From an uncultured Treponema sp. (GTDB lineage: Bacteria > Spirochaetota > Spirochaetia > Treponematales > Treponemataceae), in assembly GCA_937885475.1 (NCBI GenBank), contig CAKZZR010000115.1, positions 1 to 27,664 of the forward strand: a DNA stretch of 27,664 nt, in the 5' to 3' direction. The notes under the pieces are model-generated. The model saw only the letters and a list, made by a program, of their open reading frames with translations. It had not been told where the DNA came from and did no database searches. Made by a program: the position numbers and the translations under genes. Below, piece by piece: positions 21,145 through 27,664 of this stretch; the first letter of the stretch is position 1, and each line of letters opens with the position of its first letter.

Positions 21145-22464
21145 GTGAAGACGAAGAACTGCAAAGCATTATCCGATTTAGGAATCACATTGGAAGAAAT
21201 CAGTGCCTATGCCTCAAAGCGCTTTGAAGGTATTTATATTCTTGACATTTCAAACAACAAGGTAATAGCAATAAAGAGTTTTTATGAAGAAGACTATTAT
21301 GAGGAGCCGGTCGTTCACGATTGGGACAGCAATATACTTGAGGAAGTGAACAAGTCCATGGCTCCAAAATACCGTTCCCTTGCGCTCGTTACGTTTGACC
21401 GCCAGCATCTGCGAAAAAAGTTTTCTGACATCAAACAGCATGCGGAATTTGTGTATCAGCGCAACAACGGCGTGTGGAACAGCGTTACCTTCCAGCCGCT
21501 CAAAATAGAGGACGGCGACTGCCTTGCTATTCTCGTAACCTTCGTCGACATTTCGGACTCAAAAAAGCGGCTTGACACCATGTCTCAGCAGATGGAACTG
21601 TTCCATAAGGACATCCGCTCGCTCAACTGGTATTTTTCTCAGGTCGCGCAGAACATGTATTCCGAGATTCTTAAGGTCGATTTGCTTTCTTCAGAGGTGA
21701 GCAACATCATCTTTGAGGACAACGAGGCCAAGGAAATCCCGCTCATGGACGTGGACACCATCTACGAGAAAATTTTTGAGACCATACATCCAAAAGACCT
21801 TGCGGAAGCAAAGGAAAAGTTCTCCTTTGACCGCCTTAAGGCAATGAATCCTGGGGATGTCATCTCTGGAACGTTCCGGCGCTACATAGACAATAAGTAT
21901 CAGTGGTACAATGTTTCCGTCCATGTTTCCGACGTGGAGCCGTCAATTGCCGTCGTCTTTGCGCGCAACATAAGCTCAAGCGGTTTTGAGACCAATCAGA
22001 TTATGTCAAAGGCAGAGCATGACGATCTTACGGATTTGTTCAATATCGAAAAATACGCCTATCTTATTGCGACGGAATACACGAACCTTAAGTCTGCCGG
22101 CGTCATCTATGCCGACATTCAGGGGCTTTCAGAACTGAACGAAAAGTACGGCCGCGAATTTGGTACAGAGGCAATAAAAATTGTGGCGGACAGCTTCCGT
22201 TCCGTGCAGAACCGAAGTGCGCTTGCGTACCGTTGCGGTGACGATGAATTCATGCTGATTGCGGTCGGAGCGAGCAAGGAGGATGTCGCTGTCCTCATGC
22301 AGCTCATAAAAGAACGCTTCTCGCGCCTGTGCGACATAAAGAACACCTATTTCTTCACATCTTTTGGCTCATCATGGGCTGAAAACGTGGAGGATATTGC
22401 GAGCGTCATAACTGACGCGGTTAACGATATGCGGAACAACAAGAATCTTGAGATTCTGCGCTAG
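21145..22464 (+). CDS. PAS-like/GGDEF-domain signalling protein with a degenerate active site
   Basis: This 439-residue cytoplasmic protein starts with GTG behind AGGAG at six bases. Two PAS-like sensory segments are suggested at about 28-140 (ending VTFVDIS) and 175-275 (ending VVFARNIS). The GGDEF domain runs from about 292 to 437, entered by HDDLTDLFN. Active diguanylate cyclases make cyclic di-GMP and carry GG(D/E)EF. Here the motif is G365-D-D-E-F369, and the metal-site DxD is A-D324-I-Q326. The inhibitory-site RxxD before GGDEF is also absent. It is probably not a cyclase but a ligand-binding or protein-interaction version. It lies two bases upstream of recO and shares its promoter; any functional link to repair is unclear. 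Confidence 0.85.
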   Translation: MKTKNCKALSDLGITLEEISAYASKRFEGIYILDISNNKVIAIKSFYEEDYYEEPVVHDWDSNILEEVNKSMAPKYRSLALVTFDRQHLRKKFSDIKQHAEFVYQRNNGVWNSVTFQPLKIEDGDCLAILVTFVDISDSKKRLDTMSQQMELFHKDIRSLNWYFSQVAQNMYSEILKVDLLSSEVSNIIFEDNEAKEIPLMDVDTIYEKIFETIHPKDLAEAKEKFSFDRLKAMNPGDVISGTFRRYIDNKYQWYNVSVHVSDVEPSIAVVFARNISSSGFETNQIMSKAEHDDLTDLFNIEKYAYLIATEYTNLKSAGVIYADIQGLSELNEKYGREFGTEAIKIVADSFRSVQNRSALAYRCGDDEFMLIAVGASKEDVAVLMQLIKERFSRLCDIKNTYFFTSFGSSWAENVEDIASVITDAVNDMRNNKNLEILR

Positions 22465-22466
22465 CC

Positions 22467-23207
22467 ATGCAGCGCAATCTTGTTACGCTTGCCACCGTCA
22501 TTTCCATAAAGCCGTCAGGCGAGAACAATGCCAGCGTCTGTTTTCTTACAAAGGAGGAAGGCGTTGTGTACGGCATTCTGTATGGCGGTCGAAAAAGCCG
22601 TCTCCGCTCGCTGGTTTCCACATGGAATACCGGAATTCTCTACCTTTCTTTCTCAAAGGGAAGTTATAAAATCTCTGATTTTGACGTAAAGGAATATCAC
22701 CCCTCGTTCCGCGAGAATATCTTTAAGTCCTGCGCTGCCTCCCTTGCTGCTGAGGTTGCGCTTAAGACTAAGTGCGCGGGAAACAGCGAAGTATGCTGGG
22801 CGCTGGTGAACGGTTTTTTGCATGGTCTTGACGTCTGCCAGGCGCAGGATGCGGCAGTCTCCGGTCTGATACGCTTTTTGTGGCGCTACCTTGAGCTGCT
22901 CGGCCTTCAGCCGGACGGTGCGGCGTGCGCGCGCTGCGGCGAGCTTTTGTATACCGGCGGCTTTTATGCCCAGCACGAAAACTGCTTTTTGTGTTCTAAC
23001 TGCGCCAAGAGCGGCTATCCCGTATTCGTGGGCGGGGAAGGGCTTCGCTATCTTTCGTTCATTTCCTCTGTGTCTCCGGCGGAGGCGGCGTCCTCCGTGG
23101 TTCCTGCGGATTCTGTTGACCAGCTAAAGAATCTTCTGTACTTTTTAATAGAAAACGCCTGCGATTCGGTTCTTTTGTCCTTAAAAACCGGCGCAGGCGT
23201 CCTGTAG
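22467..23207 (+). CDS. recO: DNA repair protein RecO
   Basis: RecO loads RecA on SSB-coated single-stranded DNA with RecR in gap repair. The 246-residue protein has an N-terminal OB-fold (RNLVTLATVISIKPSGENNA, then GVVYGILYGGRKSR) and a helical middle. A zinc site follows with C154-x2-C157 and C176-x2-C179, typical of the bacterial family. Length is normal. The ATG is two bases after the stop of the GGDEF gene and has only a weak ribosome site, so it is probably translated by coupling. The transcript ends at a hairpin 17 bases downstream. Confidence 0.92.
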   Translation: MQRNLVTLATVISIKPSGENNASVCFLTKEEGVVYGILYGGRKSRLRSLVSTWNTGILYLSFSKGSYKISDFDVKEYHPSFRENIFKSCAASLAAEVALKTKCAGNSEVCWALVNGFLHGLDVCQAQDAAVSGLIRFLWRYLELLGLQPDGAACARCGELLYTGGFYAQHENCFLCSNCAKSGYPVFVGGEGLRYLSFISSVSPAEAASSVVPADSVDQLKNLLYFLIENACDSVLLSLKTGAGVL

Positions 23208-23223
23208 TTTTTTATAAAAGCAC

Positions 23224-23249
23224 GGCGGTTCGTTGACCGCCATTTTTTT
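23224..23249 (+). terminator. Intrinsic terminator after recO
   Basis: GGCGGT (23224-23229) pairs with ACCGCC (23236-23241) around a six-base loop, followed by A and seven T. It overlaps the stop codon of the convergent chemoreceptor gene. On the minus strand the stem is followed by GTGCTTTTAT, so it may also act weakly in that direction. Confidence 0.8.
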
Positions 23250-25293
23250 ATGCTTTGAACTGTCCCAAAAGCTCGTTCATCACGCGGATGTTCTGCTTTG
23301 TCTGTTCTGCAAGGTCCGCAACATTCTGTGATGAGCTGTTGATTTGCTTTGAGCCGGCTGCCATCTCGTCCATGCTTCCAAGAATAACGTCCGAAATCTG
23401 GCTTACATTGTTCATGTCCGTCTGGACTTCGGTAACGCCAGTCTTGAGCTCAGAGGATTTTTCATTTACCTCTATTGATTGGTTACGCATGTCGCTCAGC
23501 GCCTCAAGAATCTGGTGGGAAGCGTTCTCCTGCTCGTTCATCGCGTTGTCAATCTGCTGCATCAGCTGTTCCGTAGTGGTAATCTGATTTACGATGCCGT
23601 TGAATGCCGTCTGCGTGTCCTTGGAGAGCGAAACGACCTCGGTGATTGACTGGGAGATTTTCTTAAGCTCCTCGTTGATGTTCTTTGACTGCGCGCTTGA
23701 TGTTTCCGCAAGCTTTCGGATTTCGTCCGCAACGACGCTGAAGCCTTTGCCGGCTTCGCCCGCATGAGCCGCCTCAATTGCCGCGTTCATGGCAAGCAGG
23801 TTCGTCTGCGAGGCAACCGACGCAATCATGTTGTTCGCCTGAAGCAGCATGGACGACTGCTCAGACATCTGATTTACCTTTTCTGCAACGTTCGACATCT
23901 TGGAATTTCCGTCGCCCACGTTCACGTCAAGAATCTTGAAGCTGTCTGCCATCTTCTTTACTGTGCTCGTTACGGAAGAAATGTTTCCGAGCATCTCCTC
24001 GATTGCGGCAGAGGATTCCGTGATTCCGGCCGCCTGATTGTTGATGAGGTCGCCGAGCGCCCCTGCATGCTCGCCGGACGTGTTCAGAATGCGTGAGGTG
24101 TTGACGACTGCTTCTGACTGTGTCTGCGACTGCTTTCGCACGGAATCGATGTTAGCCATAATCTGGGCGGTTGCGCTTGCCGACTCCTGGCTGTTGGTGC
24201 CGAGGTTTTCGCCAATCTGCTCAAGCTCCTTCTGCGCGCCGCTGAGCTTGAGGATGATGTTCTGAAGCAGCTCGATGAAAGTGTTGATGTTGCGCCCTAT
24301 GTCTGCAAGTTCGTCCTCTCCCTTGACCGGAAGCCGGTAGGTAAGGTCCGCCTCGCCAGAAGAAAGGTTTGCGACCGCCTTTCCTACGGAAAGCAGCTTC
24401 ATGATGATGCTGCGATATACGAATACGATGAGCAGCGCAAGAAGCACGACGGTGAACAGGATTGCAATCACCAAAAGAGGAACGAAGATTCCCTGTGAGA
24501 TTTCCTCTACGGATTTGAGCGTCTTTCCAATAAAGAGCGTCGTAAGGAAGTTTCCGTCGTTGTCATAGAACGGGAAGTAGTTTACGATGTGCGGCGCACC
24601 TGCGATAGTCGCAATGGTAATCGTTTTTTCTCCGCGCTCCGCCTTGCGTATGAAGTCCGCGTTTGCCTGTGTTCCTTTCATTCCCTCAAGACTGGTGTAT
24701 GCGCGTGTGTTTCCGTCAAAAATAGTGAACTCAAGGTCCATGAAGTCTGCAAGGCTCTGAACGAATTCGTCTGAGCTTATCTGCTTTTTAGCGACAATAC
24801 CGCCGACGACCCTTCCGTTATAGCGGATTGGCACGGAGCAGATTGCGAACAGGTCGTATCCCATGGAAACAATGTTGGTGGATTCCGCGCCGTTAAGCGC
24901 TTTTTGTACGAAGTCTGATTTTGGTATGGTTCCGTAATGGCTGTCGGAAAGCTGTGTTCCGCGCTCGTCAAAGAAAACCACGCTGGCTAAGCCGAATATT
25001 TCTGTTGCATTCTGCGCGAGCGTGTTGTAAAGACCTCGGTCAAGCCCGCGGTTCGGATATTCGGAGTTTGCGGAAAGCTGGAGCCAATGTACGGCAGTGG
25101 CAAGCTCATTCTGGACGTCTTTTACTTCTGCCGTAACGCTTTCTTCCTCGCTTACAAGGTCGTCCTCAAAGAACGAGATAAGGCCGCTGTTCAGGCGGTT
25201 GTCAACAAGGGCAATCAGTATCGCGGAGTAGATGATTACTCCAACTCCGATTGCGGCAAGAAGGCGAAAGCCCAGTGATTTGAATATTTTCAT
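23248..25293 (-). CDS. Methyl-accepting chemotaxis protein with periplasmic Cache-type sensor
   Basis: This transmembrane chemoreceptor passes ligand signals to CheA/CheW to steer flagellar rotation. The 681-residue protein has a membrane span at about 9-31, a periplasmic sensor at 32-268 (Cache-like, with VVFFDERGTQLSDS and VVGGIVAKK), a second span at about 269-294, and a HAMP domain at 295-348 (SSGEADLTYRLPV). A long coiled coil carries the conserved hairpin tip (QTNLLAMNAAIEAAHAGEAG near 496-515). No C-terminal NWETF-type tether for CheR is present. AGGGAG lies seven bases before the ATG. It diverges from the second receptor, whose signalling domain is very similar, so the pair probably arose by duplication with different sensors. 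The ligand is unknown. Confidence 0.93.
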   Translation of the reverse strand: MKIFKSLGFRLLAAIGVGVIIYSAILIALVDNRLNSGLISFFEDDLVSEEESVTAEVKDVQNELATAVHWLQLSANSEYPNRGLDRGLYNTLAQNATEIFGLASVVFFDERGTQLSDSHYGTIPKSDFVQKALNGAESTNIVSMGYDLFAICSVPIRYNGRVVGGIVAKKQISSDEFVQSLADFMDLEFTIFDGNTRAYTSLEGMKGTQANADFIRKAERGEKTITIATIAGAPHIVNYFPFYDNDGNFLTTLFIGKTLKSVEEISQGIFVPLLVIAILFTVVLLALLIVFVYRSIIMKLLSVGKAVANLSSGEADLTYRLPVKGEDELADIGRNINTFIELLQNIILKLSGAQKELEQIGENLGTNSQESASATAQIMANIDSVRKQSQTQSEAVVNTSRILNTSGEHAGALGDLINNQAAGITESSAAIEEMLGNISSVTSTVKKMADSFKILDVNVGDGNSKMSNVAEKVNQMSEQSSMLLQANNMIASVASQTNLLAMNAAIEAAHAGEAGKGFSVVADEIRKLAETSSAQSKNINEELKKISQSITEVVSLSKDTQTAFNGIVNQITTTEQLMQQIDNAMNEQENASHQILEALSDMRNQSIEVNEKSSELKTGVTEVQTDMNNVSQISDVILGSMDEMAAGSKQINSSSQNVADLAEQTKQNIRVMNELLGQFKA

Positions 25294-25351
25294 GTAGAGT
25301 CTCCCTTGGCGGTAAAAGCACTGCCATTTGGTGTTGCGTGATTATGGGGAT

Positions 25352-25379
25352 ATTATAAAACTAAAAAATGAAATTGCAA
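25352..25379 (-). promoter_or_regulatory. Promoter of the minus-strand chemoreceptor
   Basis: TTGCAA (25379-25374) and a perfect TATAAT (25357-25352) are separated by 16 bases on the minus strand. A run of ten G/C pairs lies 12 bases upstream of the -35, where changes in tract length could alter promoter activity. Confidence 0.65.
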
Positions 25380-25390
25380 GAAAAATATCC

Positions 25391-25400
25391 GGGGGGGGGG
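25391..25400. repeat. Homopolymeric tract of ten G between divergent chemoreceptor genes
   Basis: Ten consecutive G are present on the plus strand, the only such tract in the window. It lies upstream of the -35 of the minus-strand receptor and about 70 bases upstream of the plus-strand receptor ATG. Tracts of this length slip during replication. In Treponema pallidum, poly-G tracts next to promoters of tpr genes vary in length and change expression. Confidence 0.9.
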
Positions 25401-25429
25401 AAGATTTTTCAATAAAATGAAAAAAAAGC

Positions 25430-25458
25430 GTGAGATTTAAAAAAAAGTGCGGTATGAT
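25430..25458 (+). promoter_or_regulatory. Possible promoter of the plus-strand chemoreceptor
   Basis: GTGAGA (25430-25435) and TATGAT (25453-25458) are 17 bases apart. The expected start point is then at about 25465-25468, on the ATG itself, which would give a leaderless mRNA and explain the absence of a Shine-Dalgarno. An alternative -10, TAAAAT at 25413-25418, would place its -35 region over the start of the poly-G tract. Confidence 0.35.
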
Positions 25459-25467
25459 GTGTGTATT

Positions 25468-27540
25468 ATGAACAATTCTAAGTCTTTACGTTTTTTGCTT
25501 TCCGCGTTGTGCGGAATTGTTGTTGTGCTGGGAATTTATTTTCTTGTGGAAACAACTTCAAGAAGATCATTCGGAGTTGAAGCCAGGGACGACATGGAGA
25601 TGGTTGCCCGTGTCAATGGCACCCGCTTTGAGGCGAGCATGAACGAACAGCTGACCTTGGTGCGCCAGATGATGCGAATGCCGAGCATCAAGGCATACCT
25701 TATGAATCCTGACGACGAGGAGATAAAGGATATCGCGTTCCGTGATTTTGATTCCTTTAAGAATTCCTTCAGGTCAAAGTCCATTTTCTGGGTTTCGGAC
25801 GTGAACAAGGAATTCTGGAGCGACATGAAATATGGCTACGTTGTCAACCCGGACAATCCCGACGAATACTGGTACAAGATGACCATGTATGAGACGGAGG
25901 AATATAATTTCAATATAAACTACAATCCTTCGCTCAAGTCGACGAACCTGTGGGTGAATGCCGTCGTAAAGGAGAACGGTCGCCCAATCGGAATCGTGGG
26001 AACGGGAATTCCGCTGACCGACATGATTCGCAGCATGTACGATGGTCTGGATTCTTCTGTGACAATGTACCTTTACAACGATTTGCTTGAGATTACCGGT
26101 GCTTTGGATGCTTCCATATTGGAGCGGAAGCTTTCTGTCGTTGATGAGATGCCAGAGCTGCGCGACATTACAAACAATCCCTCTGATTTTATGTTCCATA
26201 CGACGAAGGAAGGAGAGTACGTGCTTGCGCCGATTGATTTGGTAAAGTGGCACATGGTTCTGTTCAAGCCGTTCACTGCGGCGGATTTCTTTCGCTATGG
26301 TCACAGGTCGCTCCTTGCCTCAATTTTTGCGGTTGTGATTGTGGTTGTCCTGCTTTCGCAGATTATGGCGATGATAAAGCAGCTTACCACGCTGAACAAC
26401 GCGGTGCTCGATCTTTCTTCGGGCGACGCAGATTTGACAAAGCGCGTTAATATAACGAACCGCACGATTTTCAAGGTTTTTGGAACGCTTGTTGAAAGCG
26501 AGAATAAATTCATCGAAAAGCTTGATTCCATAATCGGAAACGTCAAGACTTCAGAAGGAAAGCTTAACGCAGTGGGAAACAATCTTACGGAAAGCATGCA
26601 GAATACGTCCAGCGCAATCACGCAGATTATTGCGAACATCGGAAGCGTTCATGGGCAGATTACGCAGCAGGCGCACAGCGTGCAGGAAACTGCCGGTGCC
26701 GTAAACGAGATTGCGTCAAACATTGAGTCCCTTGAGCATATGATTCGCCGGCAGTCGGACGGCGTAACGCAGGCTTCCACTGCTGTAGAGCAGATGGTCG
26801 GCAACATTCAGTCGGTAAACCATTCCGTAGAAAAGATGTCCGATTCGTTTGCGCAGCTAGAGAAGGGCGCGCTTGCCGGTCAGGAAAAGCAGCAGATTGT
26901 GAACGAGAAAATCCAGCAGATTGAGGAAAAGTCAAAGATGCTGCAGGAAGCGAATGCCGCTATTTCTGCAATCGCGGAGCAGACGAACCTGCTTGCCATG
27001 AACGCGGCGATTGAGGCGGCTCACGCGGGAGAGGCAGGAAAGGGCTTTGCCGTCGTTGCAGACGAAATCCGTAAGCTTTCTGAGACTTCCACTGCACAGT
27101 CAAAGACAATCGGCGAGCAGCTTAACAGCATTCAGGACTCTATCGTTGAGGTTGTGTCCGAGTCGCGCGAGTCAAGCCAGGCCTTTACCGTCGTGTCTGA
27201 TGAGATTGGGCAGACCAATCAGCTGGTGCGCGAGATTAAGGTTGCCATGGACGAGCAGAACGAAGGCTCAAAGCAGATTATCGACAGCCTGAGGTCCATG
27301 AACAACAGCACGACCGAAGTTACCAGCGCCGCGCATGAGATGACGGAGGGCAACAAGCTTATCCTTAGAAACATGGAGGGGCTTCAGAATGCCTCCAACA
27401 GCATGAAGACCAGCATGGATGAGATGTCTGTTGGCGCTCAGAAAATCAACGAGGCTGGTGCCGTGCTTTCTGGCATTGCCGCCGACATGAAGGATTCCAT
27501 TGCCGAAATCGGCGGACAGATGAACCAGTTCAAGGTGTGA
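25468..27540 (+). CDS. Methyl-accepting chemotaxis protein with dCache-like sensor
   Basis: This chemoreceptor has 690 residues from the ATG at 25468. I prefer that start because MNNSKSLRF then leads directly into the first membrane span (about 8-27); a GTG at 25447 would add seven residues. The periplasmic sensor (28-280) looks like a double Cache domain, with NPDNPDEYWYKM near 127-138 and YNFNINYN, NLWVNAVV and IGIVGTGIPL following. The second span is about 281-303. HAMP (SSGDADLTKRV) and the signalling coiled coil with the tip QTNLLAMNAAIEAAHAGEAG follow. There is no C-terminal CheR tether. No ribosome site is visible. It diverges from the neighbouring receptor across a poly-G tract, which may make expression of one or both variable. 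The ligand is unknown. Confidence 0.92.
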   Translation: MNNSKSLRFLLSALCGIVVVLGIYFLVETTSRRSFGVEARDDMEMVARVNGTRFEASMNEQLTLVRQMMRMPSIKAYLMNPDDEEIKDIAFRDFDSFKNSFRSKSIFWVSDVNKEFWSDMKYGYVVNPDNPDEYWYKMTMYETEEYNFNINYNPSLKSTNLWVNAVVKENGRPIGIVGTGIPLTDMIRSMYDGLDSSVTMYLYNDLLEITGALDASILERKLSVVDEMPELRDITNNPSDFMFHTTKEGEYVLAPIDLVKWHMVLFKPFTAADFFRYGHRSLLASIFAVVIVVVLLSQIMAMIKQLTTLNNAVLDLSSGDADLTKRVNITNRTIFKVFGTLVESENKFIEKLDSIIGNVKTSEGKLNAVGNNLTESMQNTSSAITQIIANIGSVHGQITQQAHSVQETAGAVNEIASNIESLEHMIRRQSDGVTQASTAVEQMVGNIQSVNHSVEKMSDSFAQLEKGALAGQEKQQIVNEKIQQIEEKSKMLQEANAAISAIAEQTNLLAMNAAIEAAHAGEAGKGFAVVADEIRKLSETSTAQSKTIGEQLNSIQDSIVEVVSESRESSQAFTVVSDEIGQTNQLVREIKVAMDEQNEGSKQIIDSLRSMNNSTTEVTSAAHEMTEGNKLILRNMEGLQNASNSMKTSMDEMSVGAQKINEAGAVLSGIAADMKDSIAEIGGQMNQFKV

Positions 27541-27664
27541 GGAAGCTCGCAGGCATTGGTGCTTGGCAGGGTAAATGCATTAATTCCGAACATATAAAGC
27601 AAGCAAAGTATTGCAAAAAATAGCGCAAAGGAGAAGATTTGTTTTCAAAATCACTCTGACTTTA
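27541..27664. other. Non-coding right edge
   Basis: No gene is supported here. A good AAAGGAGAAG ribosome-site-like sequence lies at 27627-27636. The TTG that follows at 27639 meets a stop after six codons, so any real start must lie beyond the window or the match is chance. No clear hairpin terminator for the upstream chemoreceptor is seen. Confidence 0.5.

Noticed and set aside
27627..27664. Start of a new gene at the right edge
   Set aside because: A good ribosome-site-like sequence is followed by TTG, but the frame stops after six codons and no ATG or GTG is present before the window ends.
1..27664. CRISPR arrays, insertion sequences, prophage genes, rRNA, riboswitches
   Set aside because: I found no regularly spaced direct repeats, transposase or integrase motifs, terminal inverted repeats, rRNA sequence, or recognisable riboswitch leader. 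Upstream regions are all short.

Overview
The window looks like a stretch of spirochaete chromosome, most likely a host-associated Treponema. This is inferred from gene content: two Cache-type chemoreceptors back to back, a periplasmic TPR/NHL-repeat protein, several envelope proteins with no recognisable family, a degenerate GGDEF regulator, and a poly-G tract between divergent promoters of the kind known from treponemes. Base composition is near 50% GC. I see no mobile element, CRISPR array, phage gene or rRNA. The window is densely coding and no gene-free gap exceeds about 180 bases.

Layout. (1) 116-2939, plus strand: a promoter, a cytoplasmic TPR protein, and a translationally coupled exported TPR/NHL/VWA-like protein. 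(2) 10917-3011, minus strand: a polytopic membrane protein with a degenerate peptidase-M28-like periplasmic domain, coupled by an ATGA overlap to a 1967-codon frame. That frame starts as a complete DNA polymerase IV (DinB) and runs without a stop into a signal peptide and a very large outer-membrane beta-barrel protein. (3) 11006-16165, plus strand: a tight five-gene operon with a GHKL-ATPase-like protein of unknown role, a lipoprotein, trmB, ligA and a single-pass membrane protein. (4) 20786-16250, minus strand: pyrimidine-nucleoside phosphorylase (interrupted by an in-frame UAG near its start), recJ with a large internal insertion, and an exported M23/LytM protein lacking its zinc ligands. 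(5) 21005-20933, minus strand: tRNA-Lys(UUU) with a consensus promoter and a terminator. (6) 21145-23207, plus strand: a PAS/degenerate GGDEF protein and recO, closed by a hairpin terminator. (7) 25293-23248 (minus) and 25468-27540 (plus): two methyl-accepting chemotaxis proteins diverging from an intergenic region that carries a run of exactly ten G.

Functionally the window mixes DNA replication and repair (dinB, ligA, recJ, recO), tRNA supply and modification (trmB, tRNA-Lys), nucleoside salvage (deoA/pdp type), signalling and chemotaxis (GGDEF protein, two MCPs) and envelope proteins. The repair genes lie in four separate transcription units, so they are neighbours rather than one operon. 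The most unusual items are the DinB/outer-membrane-protein continuous frame, the poly-G tract between the chemoreceptor promoters, the UAG in the phosphorylase, and a set of enzyme-like proteins whose catalytic residues are missing (GGDEF, M23, M28-like, VWA-like).
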